Shown: positions 8,319-15,723 of the stretch, piece by piece
Numbering within the stretch: the first letter of the stretch is position 1
Layout of the letters: every line of letters begins with the position of its first letter
NCBI GenBank assembly: GCA_017405965.1
Contig: JAFQZK010000038.1
Span: 124,001 to 188,000, forward strand
Direction: 5' to 3'
From: Muribaculaceae bacterium
Lineage (GTDB): Bacteria > Bacteroidota > Bacteroidia > Bacteroidales > Muribaculaceae
DNA: 64,000 nucleotides
Program-made: the position numbers and the translations under genes
Notes under the pieces: model-generated
The model's database searches: none
What the model was told of the DNA's origin: nothing
The model's input: the letters and a program-made list of their open reading frames with translations, nothing else

Positions 8319-8482
8319 AGGTTAAAGGTTAAAGGTTAGAGGTTAAAGACTATCTACTAACTACTAAGGACTAAGGACTAAGGACTAAGGACTAAGGACT
8401 AGGGACTAAAGACTGAGGACTAGGGACTAGGGACTAGTGACTAGGGACTAGGGACTAGGGACTAAAGACTGAGGACTAAGGA
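8319..8482. repeat. Long heptamer tandem-repeat island between pheS and nth
   Basis: Four AGGTTAA-type heptamers (8319-8346) precede 17 uninterrupted heptamers of CTAAGGA type (8364-8482): five CTAAGGA, then variants CTAGGGA, CTAAAGA, CTGAGGA, CTAGTGA. The triplet CTAGGGA-CTAAAGA-CTGAGGA recurs at 8399-8419 and 8455-8475, a higher-order repeat. The last unit runs into the palindrome at 8481. No reading frame is conserved, and the island is outside genes. Confidence 0.92.
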
Positions 8483-8502
8483 GACGCAAGATGTTGCGTC
8501 TC
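8481..8502. repeat. Second copy of the GAGACGCAA palindrome
   Basis: GAGACGCAA (8481-8489), loop GATG, TTGCGTCTC (8494-8502), followed by TAC as in the other copies. It sits 16 bp before the nth ATG, so it would be in the nth leader or separate nth from the repeat island. Confidence 0.8.
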
Positions 8503-8518
8503 TACATTTATAAGAGAT

Positions 8519-9148
8519 ATGACTATTAAGGAGAGATACGACGGGATACTGGAGTATTTCAAGGAAAGACAGCCCAATCCCGAGACTGAGTTGCAGCATG
8601 GCGACCCGTTTGAGTTGCTGGTAGCAGTGATGCTGAGTGCCCAATGCACCGACAAGCGGGTGAATATGGTGACTCCACCCCTGTTTGCTGCCTACCCCAC
8701 TCCGCAAGCCATGGCCGCAGCCAGCGTAGAGGACATATTACAATATGTGAAAAGTGTTTCCTATCCCAACAGCAAGGCAGCTCACTTGCAGGCGATGGCC
8801 CAGAAACTGGTCGAGGACTTTAACGGTCAGGTGCCTGACAACATGAAAGACCTCACTTCGCTGCCAGGCGTGGGCCGCAAGACTGCCAACGTGGTGATGG
8901 GAGCAGCCTTCGGCAAAGCCACCATTCCTGTCGATACCCATGTCTATCGGGTGTCGCATCGGTTGGGTCTCTCCCAAGGCAAGACACCTGACGACGTGGA
9001 GCGCGACCTCATGCGCCATATCCCCGAGGAGATGCGATTCAAGGCCCACCACTGGATATTGCTGCATGGACGCTATGTCTGCAAAGCCTTGCGTCCCGAT
9101 TGTCTGAACTGCGGCATCCAGCAGTATTGCAAGCAATACAGCAAGTGA
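8519..9148 (+). CDS. nth: Endonuclease III (DNA glycosylase/AP lyase)
   Basis: Excises oxidised pyrimidines and cleaves the abasic site in base-excision repair. 209 residues. It has the helix-hairpin-helix motif with catalytic Lys (LPGVGRKTANVVMG), the catalytic Asp in PVDTHVYRVSHRLGL, and a C-terminal [4Fe-4S] cluster motif of Cys188-x6-Cys195-x2-Cys198-x5-Cys204. The start ATG 8519 lies right after the palindrome; whether it has its own promoter is unclear. Confidence 0.97.
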   Translation: MTIKERYDGILEYFKERQPNPETELQHGDPFELLVAVMLSAQCTDKRVNMVTPPLFAAYPTPQAMAAASVEDILQYVKSVSYPNSKAAHLQAMAQKLVEDFNGQVPDNMKDLTSLPGVGRKTANVVMGAAFGKATIPVDTHVYRVSHRLGLSQGKTPDDVERDLMRHIPEEMRFKAHHWILLHGRYVCKALRPDCLNCGIQQYCKQYSK

Positions 9149-9317
9149 ATGTTCCACATCGGCCCTAAAGTGTCCTAAATTTCACAAAAAGCATTATTTT
9201 TCGTTGCTGGATTAAACCTGGCTATTAATATGACGTCTAAGATGCGTTTTTGTGTTTTGTAAAAACAATAACTACTGAAAGATAACAACTAACCGTTTAT
9301 AATTTAAAAAAGAGATT

Positions 9318-9941
9318 ATGAAGAAAGTGTTTGTTTTGATTGCTGCTGCAATCGTATGCATGAGCGCCAGCGCTCAGTTTCAATTTGGTGCAAAGGTCGG
9401 TTTTGACATGACCCATTTTTGGGGTGAAGATGCGCCTACAGGCGTACAGCCTAACTACCAAGTAGGTTTGATGATGGAATACAAGTTCACTCCAAAGTTT
9501 GCCATCGCCCCCGAGGTCGTTTTTGCTGCACAGGGTGGTAAAGCATCTGAAGATTTTGACGACGACGATATCCCTGGCATCCCTGGCACAGTTAAGGCCA
9601 ATGGCACTTTCCACACCAACTACATCAATGTCCCCGTGATGCTAAAGTTCTATGCAACCCCCAACTTCAGCATCGACCTTGGTCCCCAGGTCGGTTTCAA
9701 CGTGTATAACAAAATGACAGCTTCGGGCAAAATCGCTTCCATTGAGGCAAAAGAGACTATTGATCTTAAGGACATCACCAAAACCGTTGACTTTGGTGTT
9801 GGACTGGGTGCTACCTATAACTTGACCAACAACGCCTTCGTACAGGCTCGTTACACTTTGGGCTTGACCAATGTGTTCGACGTTAATGACAGCCATGAGA
9901 AGAACGGCAATGCTCAGATTGCCTTCGGTATGAAGTTCTGA
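9318..9941 (+). CDS. Small outer-membrane beta-barrel protein (porin-family, OMP_b-brl_2 type)
   Basis: 207 residues with a Sec signal peptide (MKKVFVLIAAAIVCMSASAQ, cleavage before FQFGAK). The mature part alternates hydrophobic and polar residues as in an 8-stranded barrel (FQFGAKVGFDMTHF, YQVGLMMEYKFTPKFAIAPEVVF, INVPVMLKFYATPNFSIDLGPQVGF, VDFGVGLGATYNL, AQIAFGMKF) and ends in an aromatic residue, the usual outer-membrane insertion signal. An acidic DDDD loop (about residues 79-82) would be surface exposed. The function is unknown. It is monocistronic, with a strong terminator downstream. Confidence 0.85.
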   Translation: MKKVFVLIAAAIVCMSASAQFQFGAKVGFDMTHFWGEDAPTGVQPNYQVGLMMEYKFTPKFAIAPEVVFAAQGGKASEDFDDDDIPGIPGTVKANGTFHTNYINVPVMLKFYATPNFSIDLGPQVGFNVYNKMTASGKIASIEAKETIDLKDITKTVDFGVGLGATYNLTNNAFVQARYTLGLTNVFDVNDSHEKNGNAQIAFGMKF

Positions 9942-9989
9942 TTGCCAAAACCGAAAAGAATAACGAAGAGAGAAAATAATTTTTAAAGC

Positions 9990-10028
9990 AGTGGCTGCCC
10001 CGTGCAATTCGGGTCAGCCACTTTTTTT
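9990..10028 (+). terminator. Intrinsic terminator after the barrel protein gene
   Basis: AGTGGCTGCCCCG (9990-10002) pairs with 10010-10022 with one mismatch, followed by a run of Ts. Confidence 0.85.
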
Positions 10029-10258
10029 CTTACCATAAAAACCGATTCTTGATCCTGTCTTCCATAACGGCCCATTTATCCAATGATTCATGTGCCTATG
10101 ATTATCAATAGAAGAAATTCTAAATTTTTATATAAAAATATAAAAAGTTCTTAAAATATTTGTACAATTCAAAAAATCGGTTGTACATTTGTACGTGTGT
10201 TTTTCATGGTATTAGATTTAAGGTTTGTGGAGGCTGTCGTGAGACATCTTCCACTTTT
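10029..10258. other. Non-coding A/T-rich part of the 317-bp spacer between the barrel gene and def
   Basis: Convergent spacer: the barrel gene ends on the left and def ends on the right. Beyond the terminator I see only A/T-rich sequence (a loose TATAAAAATA direct repeat around 10130-10145) and no supported gene. Confidence 0.6.
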
Positions 10259-10831
10259 TTATTTTTTACGGTTTTGAGGTGCTATTTTGCATCTGTAACT
10301 GCATGAGAACTTTCCCTTCACCATGTTATTGAGTTTGGTGCGGATGAGCTGCTTGCGAATGGGCGAAATGCGGTCCACAAAGAGCGTCTTGGCCAAGTGG
10401 TCACACTCATGTTGTACGACACGCGCCAGGTAGCCCTCGATGTCCTTGTCATGCTCCTGAAACTGCTCGTCCTGCCAATGCAGATGAATCTTCTCACGGC
10501 GATAGACGTTCTCGTGTATTCCGGGCACACTCAGGCATCCTTCCTCCCTCGAAATCTCAGGAGCAGTCTCGTCAACGGTAATCTCGGGGTTGATGAGCAA
10601 CATGCGACAATCCTTGAGTTCGGGAAAATCCTCGGCAAGGGGATCCACATCGATATAGACAATGCGGGCATTCACACCCACCTGAGGTGCAGCGATGCCT
10701 ATGCCCTGGGTGTGATACATGGTCTCCTTCATGTTTTCGATGAGCTCCTGCAGATTGGGATAGTCAGGAGTCACAGTGGCATTCTCGGCGCGAAGCACGG
10801 GATGACCATAGATGTAAATCGGTAAAATCAT
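10259..10831 (-). CDS. def: Peptide deformylase
   Basis: Removes the N-formyl group from nascent proteins; metal-dependent cytoplasmic hydrolase. 190 residues. The three family motifs are present: GIGIAAPQVGV (motif 1), EEGCLSVPGI with the metal-binding Cys (motif 2), and VQHECDHL with the two metal-binding His and catalytic Glu (motif 3, HExxH-like). Its ATG overlaps the ruvX stop by 4 nt (ATGA, 10831-10828), indicating translational coupling. It is the last gene of rho-ruvX-def. The C-terminal tail is basic (CKIAPQNRKK). Confidence 0.97.
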   Translation of the reverse strand: MILPIYIYGHPVLRAENATVTPDYPNLQELIENMKETMYHTQGIGIAAPQVGVNARIVYIDVDPLAEDFPELKDCRMLLINPEITVDETAPEISREEGCLSVPGIHENVYRREKIHLHWQDEQFQEHDKDIEGYLARVVQHECDHLAKTLFVDRISPIRKQLIRTKLNNMVKGKFSCSYRCKIAPQNRKK

Positions 10832-11265
10832 GATTCGATATTATCAGGTTGATTGAATTTGCTTTGCAAGTAATCGTTAAGGATGATGGTGGCTGCGATG
10901 GCATCGACACGCGACTTGTCACGGCGGTCACTCTTTTTCATTCCCCCATCAAGCATTGCCCGATGGGCTATGGTGCTCGTGAAACGTTCGTCATACATCA
11001 CTACAGGCATCTCGGGCAATTCTTTGCGCAAGCGTTCCACAAAAGGCGTGATGTACTTCATGCTCTCGCTGGGTTCACCGTTGAGCTGGGTGGGCTGACC
11101 GATGACGATGCGCTCGACTTGCTCTTTCGCAATGTAGTCCTTGATGAACTGCATGAGCGTGTGAGTGGGCACTGTCGCCAGATTGCCGGCCACAATCTTC
11201 AACGGATCGGTGACCGCAACGCCAGTGCGCTTACGCCCGTAATCGATGCCCATGATTCGCCCCAT
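10828..11265 (-). CDS. ruvX: RuvX/YqgF family Holliday-junction resolvase-like protein
   Basis: RNase H-fold nuclease proposed to resolve Holliday junctions or process the 5' end of pre-16S rRNA. About 145 residues. Motifs: the first catalytic Asp in RIMGIDYGRKRTGVAV, the Glu region VERIVIGQPTQLNGEPS, YDERFTSTIA, and the final Asp in KSRVDAIAATIIL. ATG 11265 is chosen because it directly precedes the family's conserved N-terminus; a TTG at 11277 would add four residues. It sits 23 nt after rho and overlaps def by 4 nt. Confidence 0.92.
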   Translation of the reverse strand: MGRIMGIDYGRKRTGVAVTDPLKIVAGNLATVPTHTLMQFIKDYIAKEQVERIVIGQPTQLNGEPSESMKYITPFVERLRKELPEMPVVMYDERFTSTIAHRAMLDGGMKKSDRRDKSRVDAIAATIILNDYLQSKFNQPDNIES

Positions 11266-11288
11266 CGTCCTTAACAATCGCTAAGAAT

Positions 11289-13415
11289 TTATCCTTGCTG
11301 CATGGTGAGCAGGAATTCCTCGTTGTCACGGGTGCGGTCCATACGCTCCTTGACAAACTCCATCGCCTCGACCGAAGTGCGGTCGCTCAGGAAGCGACGA
11401 ATGATCCACATCTTGTTCAGGGTGTCCTGCGGCAGGAGCAAGTCGTCACGACGCGTACTCGAAGCCATAACGTCCACAGCCGGGAAGATTCTCTTGTTGG
11501 ACAGCTTGCGGTCGAGCTGCAACTCCATGTTACCGGTACCCTTGAATTCCTCAAAGATGACCTCGTCCATCTTGGAGCCCGTCTCGGTCAACGCGGTAGC
11601 GATGATGGTAAGGCTTCCGCCGCCCTCGATGTTTCGTGCTGCGCCGAAGAAACGTTTGGGCCTTTGCAATGCGTTGGCATCAACACCACCCGTCAAGATC
11701 TTGCCTGATGCAGGTGCGATGGTGTTATAAGCGCGAGCCAGACGAGTGATCGAATCCAGCAAGATGACCACATCGTGACCACATTCCACCAAGCGTTTTG
11801 CCTTGCTTAACACCAGGTCGGCGATTTTCACATGACGGTCGGCAGGCTCGTCGAAGGTGGATGCAATCACCTCGGCATTCACGCTGCGGGCCATGTCGGT
11901 CACCTCCTCGGGGCGCTCGTCAATGAGCAGGATGATCATGTAGGTCTCGGGATGGTTCTCCGAGATGGCATTGGCTATTTCCTTCAAGAGCATGGTCTTA
12001 CCGGTCTTGGGCTGAGCCACGATCAGTCCGCGCTGTCCTTTACCGATAGGCGAGAACATGTCCACCACGCGCTGTGATACCGTGGGATGAGTCTTGCTCA
12101 CAAGATTGAATTTCTCATCCGGGAAAAGAGGCACCAGGTGCTCAAACGGCACGCGGTCGCGCACATAGGCGGGCGTGCGGCCGTTGATGAGACGTATCTC
12201 GCTCATCGGGAAGTACTTTTCACCCTCCATGGGCGGACGTATCGTTCCCTCGATGACATCACCGGTCTTGAGGCCATAAGCCTTGATCTGTGACTGCTGA
12301 ACATAAATGTCATCGGGCGAAGTAAGATAATTGTAATCGCTGGAACGCAAGAAACCGTAACCCTCAGGGGCGATATCGAGCACGCCTTGTGCCTCAAGAA
12401 TGCCGTCAAAATTATAGGGCTGATCCAGATAAGGATTCACTTCGGCAATCTGCTGCTGTTGCTGCTGCTTGATTTTACGCTTCTTGTTTTTGCTTTCCTT
12501 GACGACTTTAGGTTCCTGAATCACGATGGGTGCAACGGCGGCTTCCTCGGCAGCGCGTTTACGCTCCTCCTCGGCCCTGCGCATCGCCTCTTCTCTCTCC
12601 TCTTGGGTGCGAGGCTTGAAAGTGAAACTGCTGCCGGTGTTGAAGAATGAATTCAACGAGACATCTTCACGCTCGCGACTGGTGGTCTCCACATTCTGTT
12701 CTTTGACCTCGGGTGCCATTTCTGTCATATCTTCATCTACCAGCATCGGTTCATTCTCCTCAATGTAATCATTCGAGAACTGGTAATCATCCTCTATTAT
12801 CACAGGCTGCTCTTGATTCTCCATATTGTCGAACGGAAGCACAGGTTGTTCAACCACCTGCTTGGACTTGCGTCCACGCCGACGGGCAGGTTTCTCTTTC
12901 TCCTGAGCGGCAACTTCGGGTTCGGCTGGTGCCTGTTCGGGCTCGGCGGGCTGATCGGCCTGAGATTCCAAGGCTGCTTCACGGGCAGCCTTCTCGGCGG
13001 CCGAAGGACGACCACGCTTGCGCTTCGGAGCCTCTGCGAGTGCCGGGGTTTCTTTCACGTCGGCAGGCTGTTCAGCCTCTACGGGTTTCACTTCTTCAGC
13101 TTTCTCGGCAGGAGCCGGTTTGTCTTCTGCCTTATCTTGTTTTTTGGAACTGCTTTTTTCGGTATTTACGACAGCGTCATCTTTAATCACCTCGTTACCG
13201 TTAGCTTTGGCAGCGGGTTGACGAATGCGCTCACGGCGACGGCGTGTGGACGTGGGCTCTGGCGTATTGGCTGCTTCGACCTCGGCCTGCTTGTCAAGGA
13301 CCTGGAAAACGAGATCACCATGATCCACCGAGTCGGCTTTCTTGATGCCCAAAGACTTAGCGATTTCGCGCAGTTGCTCGTCGCTCATAGCATGTAATTG
13401 ATTGATGTTATACAT
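11289..13415 (-). CDS. rho: Transcription termination factor Rho, with long N-terminal insertion
   Basis: Hexameric RNA helicase that ends transcription of untranslated RNA. 708 residues against about 420 in E. coli. Order: Rho N-terminal helical domain (residues 1-45), then about 290 residues of low-complexity, charged sequence rich in A/E/P/K with a poly-Gln run (about 316-321), the cold-shock RNA-binding domain ([13 protein letters not shown]), Walker A ([13 protein letters not shown], near residue 470), Walker B ([16 protein letters not shown]), the Q-loop region ([13 protein letters not shown]) and R-loop ([19 protein letters not shown]). Such insertions are known in Bacteroidota Rho. 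First gene of rho-ruvX-def, with a long (about 270-nt) leader. Confidence 0.97.
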   Translation of the reverse strand: MYNINQLHAMSDEQLREIAKSLGIKKADSVDHGDLVFQVLDKQAEVEAANTPEPTSTRRRRERIRQPAAKANGNEVIKDDAVVNTEKSSSKKQDKAEDKPAPAEKAEEVKPVEAEQPADVKETPALAEAPKRKRGRPSAAEKAAREAALESQADQPAEPEQAPAEPEVAAQEKEKPARRRGRKSKQVVEQPVLPFDNMENQEQPVIIEDDYQFSNDYIEENEPMLVDEDMTEMAPEVKEQNVETTSREREDVSLNSFFNTGSSFTFKPRTQEEREEAMRRAEEERKRAAEEAAVAPIVIQEPKVVKESKNKKRKIKQQQQQQIAEVNPYLDQPYNFDGILEAQGVLDIAPEGYGFLRSSDYNYLTSPDDIYVQQSQIKAYGLKTGDVIEGTIRPPMEGEKYFPMSEIRLINGRTPAYVRDRVPFEHLVPLFPDEKFNLVSKTHPTVSQRVVDMFSPIGKGQRGLIVAQPKTGKTMLLKEIANAISENHPETYMIILLIDERPEEVTDMARSVNAEVIASTFDEPADRHVKIADLVLSKAKRLVECGHDVVILLDSITRLARAYNTIAPASGKILTGGVDANALQRPKRFFGAARNIEGGGSLTIIATALTETGSKMDEVIFEEFKGTGNMELQLDRKLSNKRIFPAVDVMASSTRRDDLLLPQDTLNKMWIIRRFLSDRTSVEAMEFVKERMDRTRDNEEFLLTMQQG

Positions 13416-13771
13416 ATTCTAAATAATAAAACTGAGGATGGTGCATCACAATAAATAATGCTTTATCAAGATTTTGCACCAAGTCGTGCACTCCCGCGCA
13501 CGTATATCCTAAAATTAAAAAATTGATTTACCAAAAATCCTTGAGCAATAGCATCAATTCTGCTTGCCTTTAATTGTATATCAACAACACCTGAAGATTG
13601 TCAACACAACTCAAATAAAGCGTACGGGAAAAAACGGGATAATTAGAATTGATGTTTTGCCACAAGACACCTGTAAGAGGTTGTTTTGCGTTGCAAAATT
13701 AGTGTTTTTTGGTGATATGAACAAAAAAAGCGCAAAAAAAACACTAATTTTGCGCCCTGGAAAACAAAAAC
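13416..13771. other. rho/cca divergent intergenic region (356 bp)
   Basis: No supported gene. It holds the likely rho leader (13416 to about 13686) and, at 13693-13753, an 18-bp perfect inverted repeat carrying -7 boxes on both strands. The leader contains short self-complementary stretches (for example GTGCA-rich sequence around 13465-13500) but no recognisable riboswitch. A 72-codon open frame from 13564 lacks any family feature and is not called. Confidence 0.7.
13693..13753. promoter_or_regulatory. Back-to-back rho and cca promoters in an 18-bp inverted repeat
   Basis: GCAAAATTAGTGTTTTTT (13693-13710) is the exact reverse complement of 13736-13753. Each arm contains TAATTTTG: minus strand at 13701-13694 and plus strand at 13745-13752. 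The minus one has a -33 TTTG at 13725-13722 with a 20-bp gap, making a full promoter toward rho. The plus one lies 20 bp before the cca ATG but has no clear -33 box. Confidence 0.65.
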
Positions 13772-15712
13772 ATGGATATTGACCGTAAAAAAATAGCTGA
13801 ACACGTCAACCTGCCAGTCATGAAGCTGGTGGGCAGGGTGGCCGATGAGTTGCACCGTGAATGTTATGTCGTGGGGGGATATGTCCGGGACATCTTCCTG
13901 GAAAGGCCCAGCAACGACATGGACTTTGTGACGGTTGGCAGCGGCATCGAGGTGGCAAAGGCAGTGGCCGGCCGCCTGGGGCGCCGCGCCCATCTGTCGG
14001 TGTTCCGCACCTATGGCACAGCGCAGGTCAAGACGCGGCAATGGGAACTGGAATTCGTAGGCGCCCGCCGCGAGTCCTACCACCGCGAGAGCCGCAACCC
14101 CATCGTCGAGGACGGAACCCTCGACGACGACCAGAAGCGTCGTGACTTTACCGTCAATGCCATGGCCATCTGCCTGAACAAGGAGCGATACGGTGAGTTG
14201 CTGGATCCGTTCGACGGCATCGGTGACATGGAACGCCGCATCATCCGCACCCCTCTCAACCCCGACATCACCTTCAGCGACGACCCGCTGAGGATGATGC
14301 GCGCCGTACGCTTTGCCACACAGCTGGACTTTGATATCTATCCTGAGACTTTTGAGGCCATCAAGAAGAACGCCCATCGCATCCACATCATCACCCGTGA
14401 GCGCATTGCCGAGGAACTGATGAAAATCATGCGCAGCGCACAGCCCTCTCGTGGCTGGCTCTTGCTTGACCAATGCGGCCTGCTGCCTCTGATATTTCCT
14501 GAACTGGCAGCACTCAAAGGCGTTGAGACCGTCAACGGACGCGGCCACAAGGATAATTTCATGCACACCCTCCAGGTGCTTGACAATGTGGCTGCCGCCA
14601 GCGACAACGTGTGGTTGCGTTGGGCCGCATTGCTGCACGATGTGGGCAAGGCCCGCACCAAGCGTTGGGACCCGCAGCAGGGCTGGACATTCCACAACCA
14701 CAACTTCATCGGCGAGCGGATGATTCCCAAGATTTTCGCCAAGATGCGTCTGCCGCTCAACGACCACATGAAATATGTGAAAAAGCTCGTGGGCTTGCAC
14801 ATGCGTCCCATTGCCCTTGTCGAGGACGAGGTGACCGACAGTGCCGTGCGTCGCCTCCTCTTTGATGCCGGTGACGACATCGACGACCTGATGACCTTGT
14901 GCAAGGCCGACATCACCAGCAAGAACCAGAACAAGGTGCAGCGTTTTCGCGAGAACTTTGACCTGGTGAAGCAGAAACTCGTGGTCATCGAGGAGAAAGA
15001 CCGGGTTCGCAATTTCCAGCCACCTGTCGATGGCGAGGAAATCATGACGACATTCGGCCTGGCGCCTTCGCGCCCTGTGGGTTACATCAAGGACGCCATC
15101 AAGGACGCCATTCTCGACGGCGACATCACCAACGATTATGCCTCGGCCTATCAGCTCATGCTGGCCAAAGCCGCTGAACTGGGAATAGACCCCATCCACA
15201 AGGGCCAACTGTGCTACACCACAATGGAAACGCCAGCCGGTACTCTTTTCATTGCAGCTACACATCAGGGCATCGCAATGATTGGCTGGCATCAGGACGA
15301 GGTCAGCAAGATTTCCAAAAAGCTCAAATTGCAGCCGGTCGAGGTTGTCACCCCACTGCTCGCTGCCTGCGTCAAGCAATTGGGTGAATACTTTGACGGA
15401 ACGCGTCAGGAGTTCTCATTGCCCCTGCACCTGACCGGTACCGAGCACCAACTCAAGGCGTGGAACGAACTGCGACAGATTCCTTATGGCCAGACCATTT
15501 CTTACGGTCAGCAAGCCACCCGCTTAGGCAACCCAAAGAGTTCCCGCGCCGTGGCACAGGCCAATCACAACAACCCTGTGTCAATCGTCATCCCCTGCCA
15601 TCGCGTCATCAACGCCGACGGCAGTCTTGGAGGCTATGCCTCAGGCCCCGAAATCAAGCAGAAGCTTCTTGACTTGGAACAGAAGAACAAGTCAAGGATT
15701 GATAAAGAGTAG
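13772..15712 (+). CDS. cca: Fusion: CCA-adding tRNA nucleotidyltransferase + O6-methylguanine-DNA methyltransferase
   Basis: A single 646-residue frame with two enzymes. Residues 1 to about 470 are a class II CCA-adding enzyme: the GGxxRD motif (VGGYVRDIFLERP), the metal-binding DxD (NDMDFVT), RRDFTVNAMA, the ERIAEELMKI helix, then an HD phosphohydrolase-type domain (WAALLHDVGKAR, His289-Asp290). After a short linker (about 471-480), residues 480-646 are an MGMT/Ogt domain: an N-terminal Ogt-like part (ETPAGTLFIAATHQGIAMIGW) and the active-site motif IVIPCHRVIN with acceptor Cys609, then GSLGGYASG. One repairs and matures tRNA 3' ends, the other removes O6-alkyl groups from DNA. No stop or frameshift separates them. 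I know both families as separate proteins; the fusion is unusual. Confidence 0.93.
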   Translation: MDIDRKKIAEHVNLPVMKLVGRVADELHRECYVVGGYVRDIFLERPSNDMDFVTVGSGIEVAKAVAGRLGRRAHLSVFRTYGTAQVKTRQWELEFVGARRESYHRESRNPIVEDGTLDDDQKRRDFTVNAMAICLNKERYGELLDPFDGIGDMERRIIRTPLNPDITFSDDPLRMMRAVRFATQLDFDIYPETFEAIKKNAHRIHIITRERIAEELMKIMRSAQPSRGWLLLDQCGLLPLIFPELAALKGVETVNGRGHKDNFMHTLQVLDNVAAASDNVWLRWAALLHDVGKARTKRWDPQQGWTFHNHNFIGERMIPKIFAKMRLPLNDHMKYVKKLVGLHMRPIALVEDEVTDSAVRRLLFDAGDDIDDLMTLCKADITSKNQNKVQRFRENFDLVKQKLVVIEEKDRVRNFQPPVDGEEIMTTFGLAPSRPVGYIKDAIKDAILDGDITNDYASAYQLMLAKAAELGIDPIHKGQLCYTTMETPAGTLFIAATHQGIAMIGWHQDEVSKISKKLKLQPVEVVTPLLAACVKQLGEYFDGTRQEFSLPLHLTGTEHQLKAWNELRQIPYGQTISYGQQATRLGNPKSSRAVAQANHNNPVSIVIPCHRVINADGSLGGYASGPEIKQKLLDLEQKNKSRIDKE

Positions 15713-15723
15713 TCTAAACCGTT

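Noticed and set aside
8364..8482. CRISPR array
   Set aside because: The units are 7 bp with no spacers, so it is a satellite-type tandem repeat.
14338..15045. Minus-strand frame inside the CCA-adding gene
   Set aside because: Composition is typical of an antisense shadow (Ser/Arg/Met-rich, no domain), fully inside the well-supported plus-strand gene.
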